Origin: Aradus depressus | Lineage: Eukaryota; Arthropoda; Insecta; Hemiptera; Aradidae | Reading direction: 5' to 3' | Assembly (NCBI GenBank): GCA_963662175.1 | Contig: OY759215.1 | Coordinates: 10,901,079 to 10,965,078 of the forward strand | DNA: 64,000 bases | Shown: positions 31,178 through 40,999 of the stretch, piece after piece | Numbering within the stretch: position 1 is the stretch's first letter | Layout: the number at the start of each line of letters is the position of its first letter | Notes under the pieces: model-generated | The model's database searches: none | Told to the model about the DNA's origin: nothing | The model's input: the letters and a program-made list of their open reading frames with translations, nothing else | Program-made: the position numbers and the translations under genes

Positions 31178-31213
31178 TGTGCTGACGATGGCGTAAGCCG
31201 AAACCGGTACACA
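31178..31213 (+). ncRNA. Hammerhead ribozyme motif, type I-like (F1 right)
   Basis: Stem I UGUG (31178-31181) with CACA (31210-31213), CUGACGA at 31182-31188, stem II GGC-GUAA-GCC (31190-31199), GAA at 31200-31202, helix III ACCGGU (31203-31208), predicted cleavage after A31209. The self-complementary helix III has no loop, so in this form it could pair between two copies. Confidence 0.7.
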
Positions 31214-31335
31214 TTTAAGTATATGTTTGTGGAATTAGACAATATAAGTGTTCAAAAAAGTGTTTTATCTATCATTTTATTTTATTCATTAGTATTTCCA
31301 CTATATCAACACAGAACGCAAAAAACGTATTCGGA

Positions 31336-31470
31336 CATTCATTACATCGGCAGTTATTAGGGTTTATGTGTCGAGCCCATTTCCCTTCGGCGGATTCCCC
31401 TGAAAATTAATAGGTTACTTCTTTATGGGGTTTTGGAATTTACATATGCAGAGAATTTTCTTGTCAATAA
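31336..31470 (+). repeat. R1 family (right part after F1)
   Basis: CATTCATTACATCGGCAGTTA then GCGGATTCCCCTGAAAATTA. Continues the interrupted R1 copy. Confidence 0.6.
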
Positions 31471-31579
31471 ACCGCTAAACTGATTGTAATCACAATAAGA
31501 CATATTAGTTTCTAATACTTCCATACCAAATATGGTTAAAATGTATTCAACGATTTATAATATATACAATGTATGAAAA

Positions 31580-31876
31580 AAGTTGTGAATAACCGGAAAT
31601 GTACTTCCCCAGAACGAGATAATCAATTAATTTTTCGCTCCTCCTCAAAAATCAGTCGACTTTTTGTGCTAGTATTCAATACTTGACTTACATAGGAGCT
31701 TCGAAATCCTCATACTAAATTTTGTGTCGATAAATTCATTACATCGGCAGTTATTAGAGTTTTTGAATTGAGCCCCCTCCCCTGAACCATCTTTCTCTTT
31801 GACCGGTATCGCTGAAAATTAATAAGTGCCGTCCTTGTGGGGTTTTGAAATCACGTATGAAAATTTGTGTTGATTT
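31580..31876 (+). repeat. R1 family, best left-end reference copy
   Basis: Family description: a left end with a hairpin based on GGTGAATCACC, then TGTACTTCCCCAGAACGA and AATCAATTAA; repeated modules with CCCCCTCCCC, a TTTGGCTGAAAATCAAT block, TGGGGTTTTGAAATCAC and TGTCGATACATTCATTACATC; a right end with CTATACTTCGTATA and GCTGGGGAAGTAAAA. ACTTCCCCAG and CTGGGGAAGT form short inverted ends. About 18 copies occur here in both orientations. No coding capacity; class unknown. Confidence 0.6.
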
Positions 31877-31933
31877 ATAGTGGACTAACTTGTTAAGTAA
31901 GTAATAAGATGTATCAGTCCAACATTTATTAAA

Positions 31934-31973
31934 CCACGACTAGTTTCATCAGTCAACTGACATCTTCAGGTGG
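31934..31973 (-). ncRNA. Hammerhead ribozyme motif (F2 left)
   Basis: Reverse strand: stem I CCAC/GUGG, CUGAAGA, extra U, stem II GUCAG/CUGAU closed by UUGA, GAA, helix III ACUAGU, cleavage base C17 (complement of G31938). All core bases present. Confidence 0.7.
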
Positions 31974-32067
31974 AATCTTGATAGAGAAGGGACACATACG
32001 GGTATCAGGGAGTGTCCAGCTGGTCCCTGATACTCGTATGTCCCTTGACCTCTTCTCTAGCAAGATT

Positions 32068-32107
32068 CCACCTGAAGATGTCAGTTTACTGACGAAACTA
32101 GTCGTGG
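32068..32107 (+). ncRNA. Hammerhead ribozyme motif (F2 right), best match
   Basis: Stem I CCAC (32068-32071) with GUGG (32104-32107), CUGAAGA (32072-32078), extra U, stem II GUCAG-UUUA-CUGAC (32080-32093), GAA (32094-32096), palindromic helix III ACUAGU (32097-32102), C17 at 32103. The cleavage triplet is GUC, the classical one. Confidence 0.75.
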
Positions 32108-32134
32108 TTTAATAAATGATACATCTTATTACTA

Positions 32135-32400
32135 TTCATTACAACGTTTAGCTTCTCTCCTAATCCCCCCCTTCCCTTTGCCCGATTTGACTGAAAATCG
32201 ACAGGTGTTGTCCTTATTGGGTTTGGGTCACACATATAACATTTCGTGTCGACACATGCATTCTTTCGGGTGTTATCGTGTTCACAGACACACACACACA
32301 CATTCATCGACAGACGGATATTTTTTTTTCATTTTTGGCAAAACAAGAAATTTTTTTGAAAACTTTTTTTATCTAGGGGAGTTATATATTGATTATGTTT
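32135..32400 (+). repeat. R1 family (right part after F2)
   Basis: ATTCATTACAACG, CCTAATCCCCCCCTTCCCTT, TTGACTGAAAATCGACAGG, GTGTTCACAGACACACAC. Two 69- to 75-codon frames here are shadows of repeat sequence. Confidence 0.6.
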
Positions 32401-33234
32401 ATTGAAATATACAAATTTGAGGAAATTGACTGGGTATAAGAATGTATTTCGGTATATTTACCCTAGTTTGGAGATACTGCTTTATCACAATTTCGTTAAA
32501 TTAATATAAATAAATTGCTAGAATGATTCCTAATCCCAGGTTTAATCTTTTTAATTACATTTCTCTTCCTTCTTCTTATAAATTTCTTAATTTTTTGGAT
32601 TTTTCCTTTGTTTTTTTTCTTCTATTATCCTTTGGGAGAGAAAATTACCATAACTTGAATGGTGTTGCTGGTTTAAGAGAGTTCCTCCCGGGCTAATCTA
32701 AGAAGCTCATTAGGGGAAATGAGACCTCTAAAAAACATGGCACAAAAAAGAAAAAAAGATTGCTATAAAATTCTATAAGGCACAAAGAACGGATGAATAT
32801 AATAAAAATATTCACCAACACATGAAAAATACGAGCATAAATAGAAGGGTAATTGACTCCAAAACGACAACTCATTTTAACTGATAGAAATAAGACTTCC
32901 TAATTCAAAGACCATCAGGTCATAGGTTTCTGGGCGACAAAAAAGTGGAATTTTTACATTTTGTTGATAAGGGCTCCTCTAATTCGAAAAATTGGAAATA
33001 AAGAAATATTTAAAAACAAAAAAGATCTATGCTTAAATAGAGTAAAACAATTTGATGCCCCCTTCTTGAACTTGGTTTTGGGGAGTGGGAGACAATCTGT
33101 TATAGACATGTATTTTTTATGTAATTGCTGTGTTGGTTTTAACTTATTTATTATTTATGAAAGCTGTGAATGCTCGTCAATTCTAGTTTAATATTGGTTT
33201 ATGTATGTTCAGGTTTACCACCAGAAACTAGTTG
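32401..33234. other. No gene seen
   Basis: AT-rich. Short frames (for example 32961-33191) show no domain. Confidence 0.4.
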
Positions 33235-33350
33235 TAAAAAATAAAATATTTAGGTGGACTAAAATACTTCTTTTCACTGTTTTATTTTTGACCAGACCCG
33301 GTATTCAATGCAACTGTCATCATCAGTACATTTAATATACAAATATGTCG
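33235..33350 (-). repeat. Family F5 terminal sequence with hammerhead-like remnant
   Basis: On the reverse strand CUGAUGAUGACAGUUGC, then GAAUACCGGGUCUGG, then TCAAAAATAAAACAG (motif at about 33291-33330). The CUGAUGA core is intact, but stem II and stem I no longer pair. Confidence 0.45.
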
Positions 33351-33383
33351 AAGAAACTAGCAGCAAAACCGTCGAAGCATTGG

Positions 33384-33594
33384 GGAGTCCCTACATTTTG
33401 CCTACCCTAGGGTGGATTCTTTAACGAGTTGCTGACAGGCTCGGTTCATTATTTAACGACTCATCCGAATGAAGGCGTGCTTAAATTTATTTTACCTCCC
33501 AGATAAAACTAACTAATGACCTCGACCAGGTTTCGAACCCGCGATGTTATGCTCAGTAAGCAAACATGCATACTACTGAGCTACAGGCGCCCTC
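33384..33594 (-). repeat. SINE-A, 3'-deleted
   Basis: Begins on the left within the body (TGGGGAGTCCCTAC) and ends with head complement CTGAGCTACAGGCGCCCTC. The tail and last ~100 bp are missing. Confidence 0.8.
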
Positions 33595-33683
33595 CATAGG
33601 AATAATTTCAAAGTAATGTTTAAATTGTATCGCATAGCAACGAGTTATAATTTTTCTTTTATATTGAAAGTCATCCGAGGGCG

Positions 33684-34190
33684 CACAGTGTGAAATTTAT
33701 GAGTTTTGATTTTCAAAATTCGAGCTCCCGCTCAATTTTTGATCAATTTGGATGAAACTAGGTACTAAATATTATAAGCTGGCATTTTATCAGGTAACTG
33801 CGGGTTTTACAATCAATGAATCCATTAAAACCACCAAAAGTGGCAAAAGTAGCCAATATATGGAATTTGGACCACTTTAGACCAAAATGACATTAGGACC
33901 ACTTTTGGCTGAAATAAATATTGAATTCGTAATCAGCGATCCAAAAAACATTCCTTTTAGTTGTAAAAATCCGTTAACAAAAACTTAGACAAAAAAAATT
34001 AAATTTTTTAAAATTTTCGCGGGGTTTTGGCAGCTGTCAATTGGCATATAATACCTTGATTGTGAAACCCGCAGTTACCTGATAAAAGCCAGCTTTCACA
34101 AATATTTTGCACCTAGTTTCATCCAAATTGATCAAAAATTGAGCGGGGGCTCGAATTTTGAAAATCAAAACTCATAAATTTCACAATGTG
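33684..34190. mobile_element. MITE with ~135-bp inverted repeats, second copy
   Basis: Same arms as 5983-6486: CACAGTGTGAAATTTATGAG on the left, CATAAATTTCACAATGTG on the right. Extra GTGGCAAAAGTAGCC unit in the middle. Confidence 0.7.
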
Positions 34191-34294
34191 GGGCGCCGGT
34201 AGCTCAGTGGTATATGTGCTTGCTCATTCACACGCCGTCCTTCGGATGGAACGTTAAGCGAGCTTGTACGATGTACTTATTAAAGTCGCCGTTT
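34191..34294 (+). repeat. SINE-A, internally deleted
   Basis: Head GGGCGCCGGTAGCTCAGTGG, then a jump at CTTGCTCATTCACACGCC straight to the central domain, losing the B box. Directly abuts the MITE end. Confidence 0.75.
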
Positions 34295-34599
34295 TAAAGA
34301 GAGGCTTTTTCATATATATTTATTTTTTATTTTTACTGCATTAGAAAGTCACTTTTAATTTTTTGTAATTCATAAGGATATTTCAATTTATTATATTGCA
34401 TATTGTGGCCTTCTTTTTTAGTGCATATAAATCCGGTCTCTACTCAAAACTGAAGATAATTAAAAGAAAGTAACTCAAATTTTTTTTTTATTATTTGATA
34501 CATTTCACAAATTTTCTTAATTAAAAAGTTAATTAAAAGGCAACATGGACAATAAAATGAAATGAGGGATGAAGTATAAAAAAAATTATTATTTCATTT

Positions 34600-34618
34600 C
34601 CCCCCCCCCCCCCCCCCC
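34600..34618 (+). repeat. Poly-C run (19 C)
   Basis: Uninterrupted C run in an AT-rich context. Length may be unreliable. Confidence 0.9.
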
Positions 34619-34883
34619 TTATTCGTTGGATATTTATGTGAAAGAGGGAAGGGCTATGTTTCTTTCTGTGTAAAAGAAATGAACAACTCTCTTTCTCACC
34701 TGGGAAATAATACAAGCCATTCCTCCTTTAGAAATAAATATAAAAAAAACGGCACAAAACGTTAGGCCATTTTGATCCATGTTACAAATTGTTTTGTAAG
34801 GTGGATTCATATGTATGCCAAAAACAAAATTTATCTCGAGTTTCAGACTATATTGGCCTCTACTTCTACCTTCACTATAAATA

Positions 34884-35012
34884 TATATCTACAAATCACT
34901 TTCCCTCCCCCTCCCCTCAATATCATTTCATACTGGCCAGTGTGTATAAGAAAGTCACTTTCAGAATTACACTGTACAATGAAGCATAGAAACCCGCTGA
35001 CACTTACATATT
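34884..35012. mobile_element. Hairpin MITE, partial
   Basis: Retains ATCACTTTCCCTCCCCCTCC, TTCATACTGGCCAGT, CAGAATTACACTGTACAATG and CCGCTGACAC. The ends are lost. Confidence 0.55.
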
Positions 35013-35025
35013 AGGTTCTAATCAC

Positions 35026-35146
35026 AAGCACACACACACACACAAGCACACACACACACAAGCACACACACACATATACACAAGCACACAGACATACACA
35101 AGCACTCACACACACAAGCACTCACACACACATATACACAAGCATA
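35026..35146 (+). repeat. CA-rich minisatellite
   Basis: Variable units of ACAAGCACACACACAC, interspersed with ATATACACA and TCACACA. Confidence 0.9.
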
Positions 35147-35155
35147 TAAAATATT

Positions 35156-35280
35156 TTTACTTCCCCAACTATACGAAGTATAGAGGAAGTTATGAAATCG
35201 GTTTGAATTTCAATGTTGATTGTTCACCGAAATTCTTTGTTTTTCACCCTAAATTCAAAAATAAATAAAAAAAATATTTT
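35156..35280 (-). repeat. R1 family fragment
   Basis: TTACTTCCCCAACTATACG, AAGTATAGAGGAAGTTATG. Only the CTATACGAAGTATAG-hairpin end remains. Confidence 0.55.
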
Positions 35281-35899
35281 TGAACAAACAAAAAGTAATA
35301 CGTCCCTGAAATGTTTACATACTTCTTATGTCATTAATCAACCTTTCCTTAAGTCAATTATGTCGGGAAAGTCAATTAATATTTAATTTTACTGCTATTT
35401 AAATAGAATCAGGAGAACTGATATGACGGGACAGAATCAAAATGGTCCAAGAAGCATTTTTGAAAATGTTTCGTTAAGTGCATAATCAGGTATAAAAATG
35501 ATAGTTTTGTTCAGGAAAAAAGTTGTACAAGTGAAATTCTAGCCAGTGCTGAGATCTAGTGGCAAATCAGTTATTCCATTTTAGTGACATGAACAAGTGT
35601 TTGTTTAAGTATATCAATAGTGACCTTGAAATGTAGACTTTTATTCAATTTTATGGTTTGCTAACAGTAACTTTCACCATAAAAGCAGAAAACAAAATAT
35701 TTCCGGTTTCGATAAATTATATATTTTTTAAATCAGTTAAAAACTTAATGCACAGTTTCTTCAAAGTTTTAAAAATGTAACTTAGACCACTTTGATTCTT
35801 ACCCCGTCATATAACCTTCCAGAATACACGCTGCTTCGATTTTAACTTTTCTCTATAAGATAGAGTATATAATTAACAATAAAGAAAAAAAAAAAGTTT

Positions 35900-36330
35900 T
35901 CAAAGGTATTTCTTGTTTTGGCAGCCCCCTGAACATAATTTGACAATTTTCGTGGATTTATGTGTATTTTGTGACTCGAATTTTGTGTGCCTTTTTAACT
36001 TAAAAACAATTGAACCAATGAAGTTGAAATTCGAACTGTGCATGCTATTAGATTTCGACCGAAATTGGACGAAAATTGAGACTACTTTACTTCGAGGCCT
36101 AAGTATATTTTATACCATACTACTTATATTTATAACCTAATTAAAAATCTCTCAAAAAAAAAGTTGTAGAGAAAACTAAAGAGCATATTTTATTTGAAAT
36201 ACGATTTTTTGTAGTTCGGCCGGTTTGCGGGATACGTACCGAAAACCATCTTGTCGTTTTGATACACATTTTTAGTCCTATCGGAAAATTAGTTCTTACC
36301 AAAAATGTTTCTAATGAAATGTGGTTCATG
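35900..36330 (+). repeat. R2 dispersed repeat, diverged
   Basis: GACAATTTTCGTGG, GAAGTTGAAATTCGAAC, TGAGACTACTTTACTTCGAGG and TTAGTCCTATCGGAAAATTAG are recognisable. Confidence 0.55.
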
Positions 36331-36649
36331 TAACATCTCAAAGGCTTTGACACACAAAAAACTATATGAAAAGAAAATTATTGTGGACGTCCCCATGCCT
36401 GACCCATTCCCAATTTATAGAAAATCATTAATTTTTTTTCTCTTAGCTATTTTTCCCAACTTTACTTCAGGTGAGTGACAGGAGGAAAAATTTTACATAC
36501 AATAAATAATATACGGCCGAAAAAAGATGGTAAGCATAATATATAGGCATAGCAAATTATTATATAAATATTTGTTCAGGAGCGATGATACAAGATATCC
36601 TTTGTAAGGTGAATAAATGTGATAGTGATCACGTTAAAAATCTGTTTTA

Positions 36650-36693
36650 TTTCACAACCTGTTTCACATTCTCTAAATCATCAGCAATGAAAT
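36650..36693 (-). ncRNA. Hammerhead-like motif, probably decayed
   Basis: Reverse strand: CUGAUGA (complement of 36678-36684), then UUUAGAGAAUGU with poor stem II pairing, GAAAC, then AGGUUGUGAAAU. GUGAAAU could pair with AUUUCAU upstream, but only with a 2-nt offset. Confidence 0.35.
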
Positions 36694-36986
36694 GTTAGAA
36701 AGGTTTAATCAATGATGTAATAGCAAAGGGAAGGGTCAAAGGGTCTTATGGGAGGGTTATAGGAGAGGAATGGAAAGCAAGAAAAAAGTGTAGTGTTGGC
36801 TGCTGAAACAAAAAGAGAAGAAAAAAAATGGCAAAACTAGCGATAGTTGTTAAATTTATGCTCTACAGACTAAATAGCCTGCGATATTTTATCATACTAA
36901 CCGGCAGTGCATTACACACAAAAATCCAAAAATTCTGTGAAGGCTCCACAGGTAGACCCAAAATCAATGAGACACTCAGTGTTCAC

Positions 36987-37243
36987 GAGGGCGCCGGTAG
37001 CTCAGTGGTATGCGTGCTTGACTTCTGAGCTCAAGGTTGTGGGTTCGTAGCCCGACCGAGGCCCTTAGTTTATTTTATCTGGGAGGTAAAATAAACTTAA
37101 GCACGCCGTCCTTCGGATAGGACTCCCACAGTAGAGTCGGGCTCATGTCCACCAGAGTGACGAATGAGCGCTCTGGTAGTAGGCGATATGACCTCGTAGT
37201 TAAAGCCCGGGCATGAGTCATAAAACCTAACCTAACCTAACCT
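36987..37243 (+). repeat. SINE-A, CCTAA-tailed, internal deletion at GGAC
   Basis: Intact head (A box, B box GGGTTCGTAGCCC) and a tail of four CCTAA units. A deletion of about 115 bp joins CTTCGGATAGGAC to TCCCACAGTAG. The full-length copies have GGAC at both breakpoints, so the loss can be explained by a 4-bp microhomology. Confidence 0.9.
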
Positions 37244-37394
37244 AATCCAATGAAATTTCTTATACTGAATTCCAAAAAAACTTTTATTTAATTTATTGCC
37301 GCCTTTATTCCTTGGATATGTATGTGAAAGAAAGGAATATATGGGCTTTGTTTCTTTCTGTGTAAAAGAAATTCATTACAATATCAGTTATTAC

Positions 37395-37590
37395 AGTTTT
37401 GTGTTAAGCCTCCCCCCTAATCCCTCCCTCCCCTTTGGCCGATTTGGTACACAATCCTTATGGGGTTCCTTGATTCATATATAAAAATTCGTGGTAATAC
37501 ATTTATTCAAATTATCGCCTCGGAAGGGAGTCGTATTCACGGACACACACACACACACAGTCAGACATATATTTTTTACTTCCCAAGCTA
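37395..37590 (+). repeat. R1 family (right half)
   Basis: CCCCCCTAATCCCTCCCTCCC, GGCCGATTTGG, GGACACACACACAC, ending TTTTTTACTTCCC. It meets a second R1 copy head to head. Confidence 0.6.
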
Positions 37591-37950
37591 CGAAGTATAG
37601 CGGAAGTTACGTTATCGGCCAAAAATTCGATGCGGAGTTTTTAACGGAATTTCATGATTCCGACGTCTAGATTCCAAATATGAAGTACAAATGTCTGTTG
37701 GTCAGTGAACACTGTAACTCCTCTAACGAGTGTTCTGGATTCGAATATAATTTTCTTCTATTGTTTGTCCAGCCAAATCGACCAATAGAAAGGGAGAATT
37801 AGGGCAGAGGATTAACTCAAAATCTCTAATAACTGCGTTGAAATGAATCGACACAAAATGTAAAAAAAACCCAATACCTTCCGATGTAATGGATGTATCG
37901 ATATGAAATTCATGTTTAAAGTTGAAACCCAATCAGGGACATTACCTGTC
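37583..37950 (-). repeat. R1 family, opposite orientation
   Basis: ACTTCCCAAGCTACGAAG then TATAGCGGAAGTTACG, AATCGACCAATAGAAAGGG, ATGTATCGATATGAAATTC. Shares the terminus with the preceding copy. Confidence 0.6.
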
Positions 37951-38539
37951 AAGTGAAGAGTGAGGTTTATAAAAGGATGTCCCGTCAAACAAGCAATAAC
38001 GATTTTGTCTCTTGGTATTCTACTATTCTATAATGAAATTCCATTGGACATATGATATACCTGGCTCTATTATTTTTTTTTTTCCGTCAATGAAATATTT
38101 TAATTAAGCTCGTATTATTTAATAAAGTCTCTATAGATTTTTACTTAGTACTGTGAATAATGAACCTGGCAGGATTATCTGCAAGGAACTCCAGCCGCCC
38201 ATTTCTCTGATCCCACAGTTCACAAACTTCAGCTCATTGCTTGAACCATGGCTCGTCACTTTTAGAAGTAGAAGGCTTTGTATGTCTCATAAACTCTCCT
38301 TTAAGGCCAAGAGTATAAAATAAAATAAGAAATTCAATGGTTTCCTATTGAAGAGACCTTATTATACAAGCCATATCAGAATGTTTCACCATTTATTTGC
38401 TTCAGTGCTTGGTTAAATGTATACAGATTTGAATGCTGTCAGTTCATTTTTAGTCTTTATTATTATTTAAAAAACAAAAAGCAATCTGTAGAAATATGGT
38501 TAAACATTTCGGATGTCTGAACGAATGGTGAGCATTAGT

Positions 38540-38900
38540 ATACGTAGAATCACCGGCAATGTACATCCCCAGAACGAATCAATTCACTTTTTACTCCCCC
38601 TCCAAAAGGTTTTTGAATTGAGCTCCCTCTTCTCATCCCCCCCTCATTGGGTTTTGACTTTAAATACGAAATTTCATGTCGATACATTCATTACATCGGC
38701 AATTATTGTTTTTTTAGTTAAGTCTTTCCTCTAAACCCCCCTTTCGGTGGTCGATTTGGCTGAAAATCAATAATATTGTCGTTAGAGCGTTCTGAATTCA
38801 TATATAAAATTTCGTGTCGATACATTCATTCTGTCGCGAGTTACAGACAGTGACAGAATTTTTTTTTCTTATTTGCTATCAGATCGGAAAACATGAGATT
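38540..38900 (+). repeat. R1 family
   Basis: AATCACCGGCAATGTACATC, CCCCAGAACGAATC, then two modules with CATGTCGATACATTCATTAC and CGTGTCGATACATTCATTC. Confidence 0.6.
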
Positions 38901-39281
38901 CCTTTGAAAATTCCGCATTTAATTTTTTTTTTTAAATATGAAGAACGGAAGCCCAAAAAATTGTTGATGACTAAGAGCTTCGTGGAAGACCTGACATATA
39001 AACGAAAAGATAATTGAAGATACCAGGAGTTATGTCGGCTAAAAGGAAAACGAAAAAAATAACTGATAACATCATATTATATCATGAAATGATCTCTTTG
39101 TGAAGAAGAATAGCATATGTTTGGGATAATTCTAGATAATATCACTTTCTAGGTCTCAGAACATCCCTTTATTTATTTTGATTCCATAGTAAAAGATGGT
39201 TGATAAATAAACATTTAATTGGCCTTACGGTCTCCAAATTATATTTATATTTTATACATCGGTTAAATTTCACCCTTTCAG

Positions 39282-39380
39282 GGTTAGGTTAGGTTTTATG
39301 ACTCATGCCCGGGCTTTAAAGCCTACTACCAGAGCGCTCTTTCGTCACTCTGGTGGGCATGAGCCCGACTCTACTGTGGT
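39282..39380 (-). repeat. SINE-A 3' fragment with GGTTAGG tail
   Basis: GGTTAGGTTAGGTTTTATGAC then GCCCGGGC. The section ACTACGAGGTCATATC is deleted. The tail belongs to the CCTAA type. Confidence 0.75.
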
Positions 39381-39444
39381 AGAAAGTAGGAGAAACTTCG
39401 TTTTTTGAAATATTGTTTCATAAAGTCGTTAAAATCGTTCAGGA

Positions 39445-39806
39445 AATGTAATTCTCGGAAATGAATTAATCAATTAAGTTTACGCTCTCCCTCTAAAACC
39501 AATCATAGGTTGGGCAAAAATCTGAAAACATTTTGATACGTTCATTACATCAGCAGTTACCGAGATTTTTGAGTTGAGCCCCCTCTCATTCCTCCTTTCC
39601 TTTAGACAATTTGACTGAAAATTAATAAATGTTGTCCTTATGGGGTTCTGGTTACACATGTAAAAGTTCCTGCTAAATATCATACTATCGAGTTGTTGTG
39701 ACTTTTTTCTATATTTTTGAGATCAGGGGGTCGGAAAACATAATATTTTAGTGAAAACCCAAATTCGAGTTCCTGACAGATTACATAACTTTCCCGGGGA
39801 ATTAAA
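39445..39806 (+). repeat. R1 family
   Basis: AATTAATCAATTAAGTTTACG, GAGTTGAGCCCCCTCTC, GGTCGGAAAACATAATATTT, ending ATTACATAACTTTCCCGGGG. Confidence 0.6.
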
Positions 39807-39810
39807 AGTT

Positions 39811-40094
39811 AATTAGTTATTGTGACTCATGCTTTAATTAAGCACAAGCATGAGTCATATCGCCTACTACCAGGGCACTGGTGGACATAAGCCCGTCTCT
39901 ACAGTGGGAGTCCTAAATTTTGCTCACAAAGACTTATTCACCTAGGATAGAGAGTACCCGACATTGTACAATCTGGAGATCATCGCTTAAAGTCCCAACC
40001 AAAGAACGGTGTGCTCAAGGCTTTTTCACCTTTCAGATTAAATCGTTGTTGAGTTATAGGCTAGCACGCATACCACTGAGCTATCGGCGCCCTC
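39811..40094 (-). repeat. SINE-A with local rearrangement near tail
   Basis: Tail TTAGTTATTGTGACTCATGC. A small inverted duplication follows (CTTTAATTAAGCACAAGC, ATGAGTCATATCGCC). Head complement CTGAGCTATCGGCGCCCTC is intact. The B box is deleted. Confidence 0.8.
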
Positions 40095-40234
40095 GGAAGT
40101 AAAAAATATCAATTCCAACACAAAATTATTTTTCCTATAATATCTATCGGTGTTTTGAATTGGTTTAGACGTTTTCCATTTCTTATCTTGTCTGCCTCGA
40201 GTGAAGTAAACAAGAGAGCCGAACACACAAAAAA

Positions 40235-40400
40235 ATAATCGGTAAATCTCCGGCAGAGAACTTCCCCAGTTCGAATTATGTATTTCTAATCAACTAACTT
40301 TCTCTTCTCCGTTCCTCTACTCCCCATCCGTTGTTATCTTGTTCACAAACACAATTTTTTTTCCCCAACCCAACTATACAAAGTAGAGGGGAAGTTCGGC
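40235..40400 (+). repeat. R1 family, short internally deleted copy
   Basis: CGGTAAATCTCCGG, ACTTCCCCAGTTCGAA, then almost directly the right end CAACTATACAAAGTAGAGGG. Confidence 0.55.
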
Positions 40401-40407
40401 CTTTTAA

Positions 40408-40670
40408 CTGGGAGGTAAAATAAACTTGAACACACCGTCCTTAGGATGGGACGCTAAGCGATGGCCCCGAGTATGTACGATGTCAGGTACTCGTTAAAGA
40501 CCCCTACCCTTGGTGAATAAAAATTTAGGGTAGGCAAAATTTAGGACTCTCACAGTAGAGTCGGGCTTATGTCCACCAGAGTGACAAAAGAGCGCTCTGG
40601 TAGTAGGCGATATGACCTCGTTGTTAAAGCCCGGGCATGAGTCATAATAACTACCTAACTATAGAATGGA
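40408..40670 (+). repeat. SINE-A, 5'-truncated
   Basis: Starts at CTGGGAGGTAAAATAAAC, so the whole tRNA head is missing. Tail ATAATAACTACCTAACT. Confidence 0.85.
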
Positions 40671-40788
40671 ATAATTTTTTTTTGTCAGCGTCCAATGTGA
40701 TTTTTGACGCCGTACACTTGAAAAAATTAATTCAATGAGGTGACTTGTCTTCATGGAGCTTAGGACGGCTTCGATAGATGAGTTGTCA
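40671..40788 (-). repeat. R3 family, second copy
   Basis: ATAGAATGGAATAATTTTTT then GACGCCGTACAC and GGTGACTTGTCTTCATGG, matching 4281-4420. Confidence 0.5.
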
Positions 40789-40789
40789 T

Positions 40790-40975
40790 TAGAGGGTTCT
40801 AGATTCACATACAAAATTTCGTGACGGTACATTGATTGTATCGGGAGTTACGGTGTTCACAGACACATATTTGGAAACTGGAGGTCGGAAAACATGAAAT
40901 TTCGTTGAAAACACCGCATCAAATTTCTGACCGATTACATAACTTCTCCTATACTTCGTATAACTGGGGAAGTAA
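40790..40975 (+). repeat. R1 family, right end
   Basis: GTTCTAGATTCACATACAAA, GGTCGGAAAACATGAAATTTC, ending CCTATACTTCGTATAACTGG then GGAAGTAAAA. Confidence 0.6.
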
Positions 40976-40999
40976 AATGATGTCTAAAGGTTTTATGTA

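Larger units (their letters stand above)
30751..31335. mobile_element. F1: foldback element with inverted hammerhead ribozymes
   Basis: 585-bp insertion with a 13-bp target duplication. The left arm starts TTTTTTGAACACTTATATTG. The right arm ends CAATATAAGTGTTCAAAAAA (31259), followed by ~76 bp of tail-like AT-rich sequence. The arms (about 110 bp) each carry a hammerhead motif pointing outward. The interior encodes no protein. The long duplication argues for target-primed insertion rather than a cut-and-paste transposon. A related fragment lies at 41985-42210. Penelope-like retroelements are known carriers of hammerheads, so I infer a non-autonomous relative of that group. Confidence 0.7.
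31899..32133. mobile_element. F2: palindromic element with inverted hammerhead ribozymes
   Basis: Near-perfect palindrome with ~105-bp arms around the centre GTGTCCAGCTGG (about 32008-32019). Outer ends read TAATAAGATGTAT and ATACATCTTATTA; the left arm has a 9-bp insertion. Each arm carries a hammerhead motif. It is inserted in an R1 copy that resumes as ATTCATTACA at 32135. No clear target duplication. No protein encoded. Confidence 0.7.

Noticed and set aside
37600..37625. CTATACGAAGTATAG-like strings resembling half of a loxP site
   Set aside because: They recur as the imperfect hairpin end of R1 with variable bases and lack loxP spacing. The similarity is short and coincidental.
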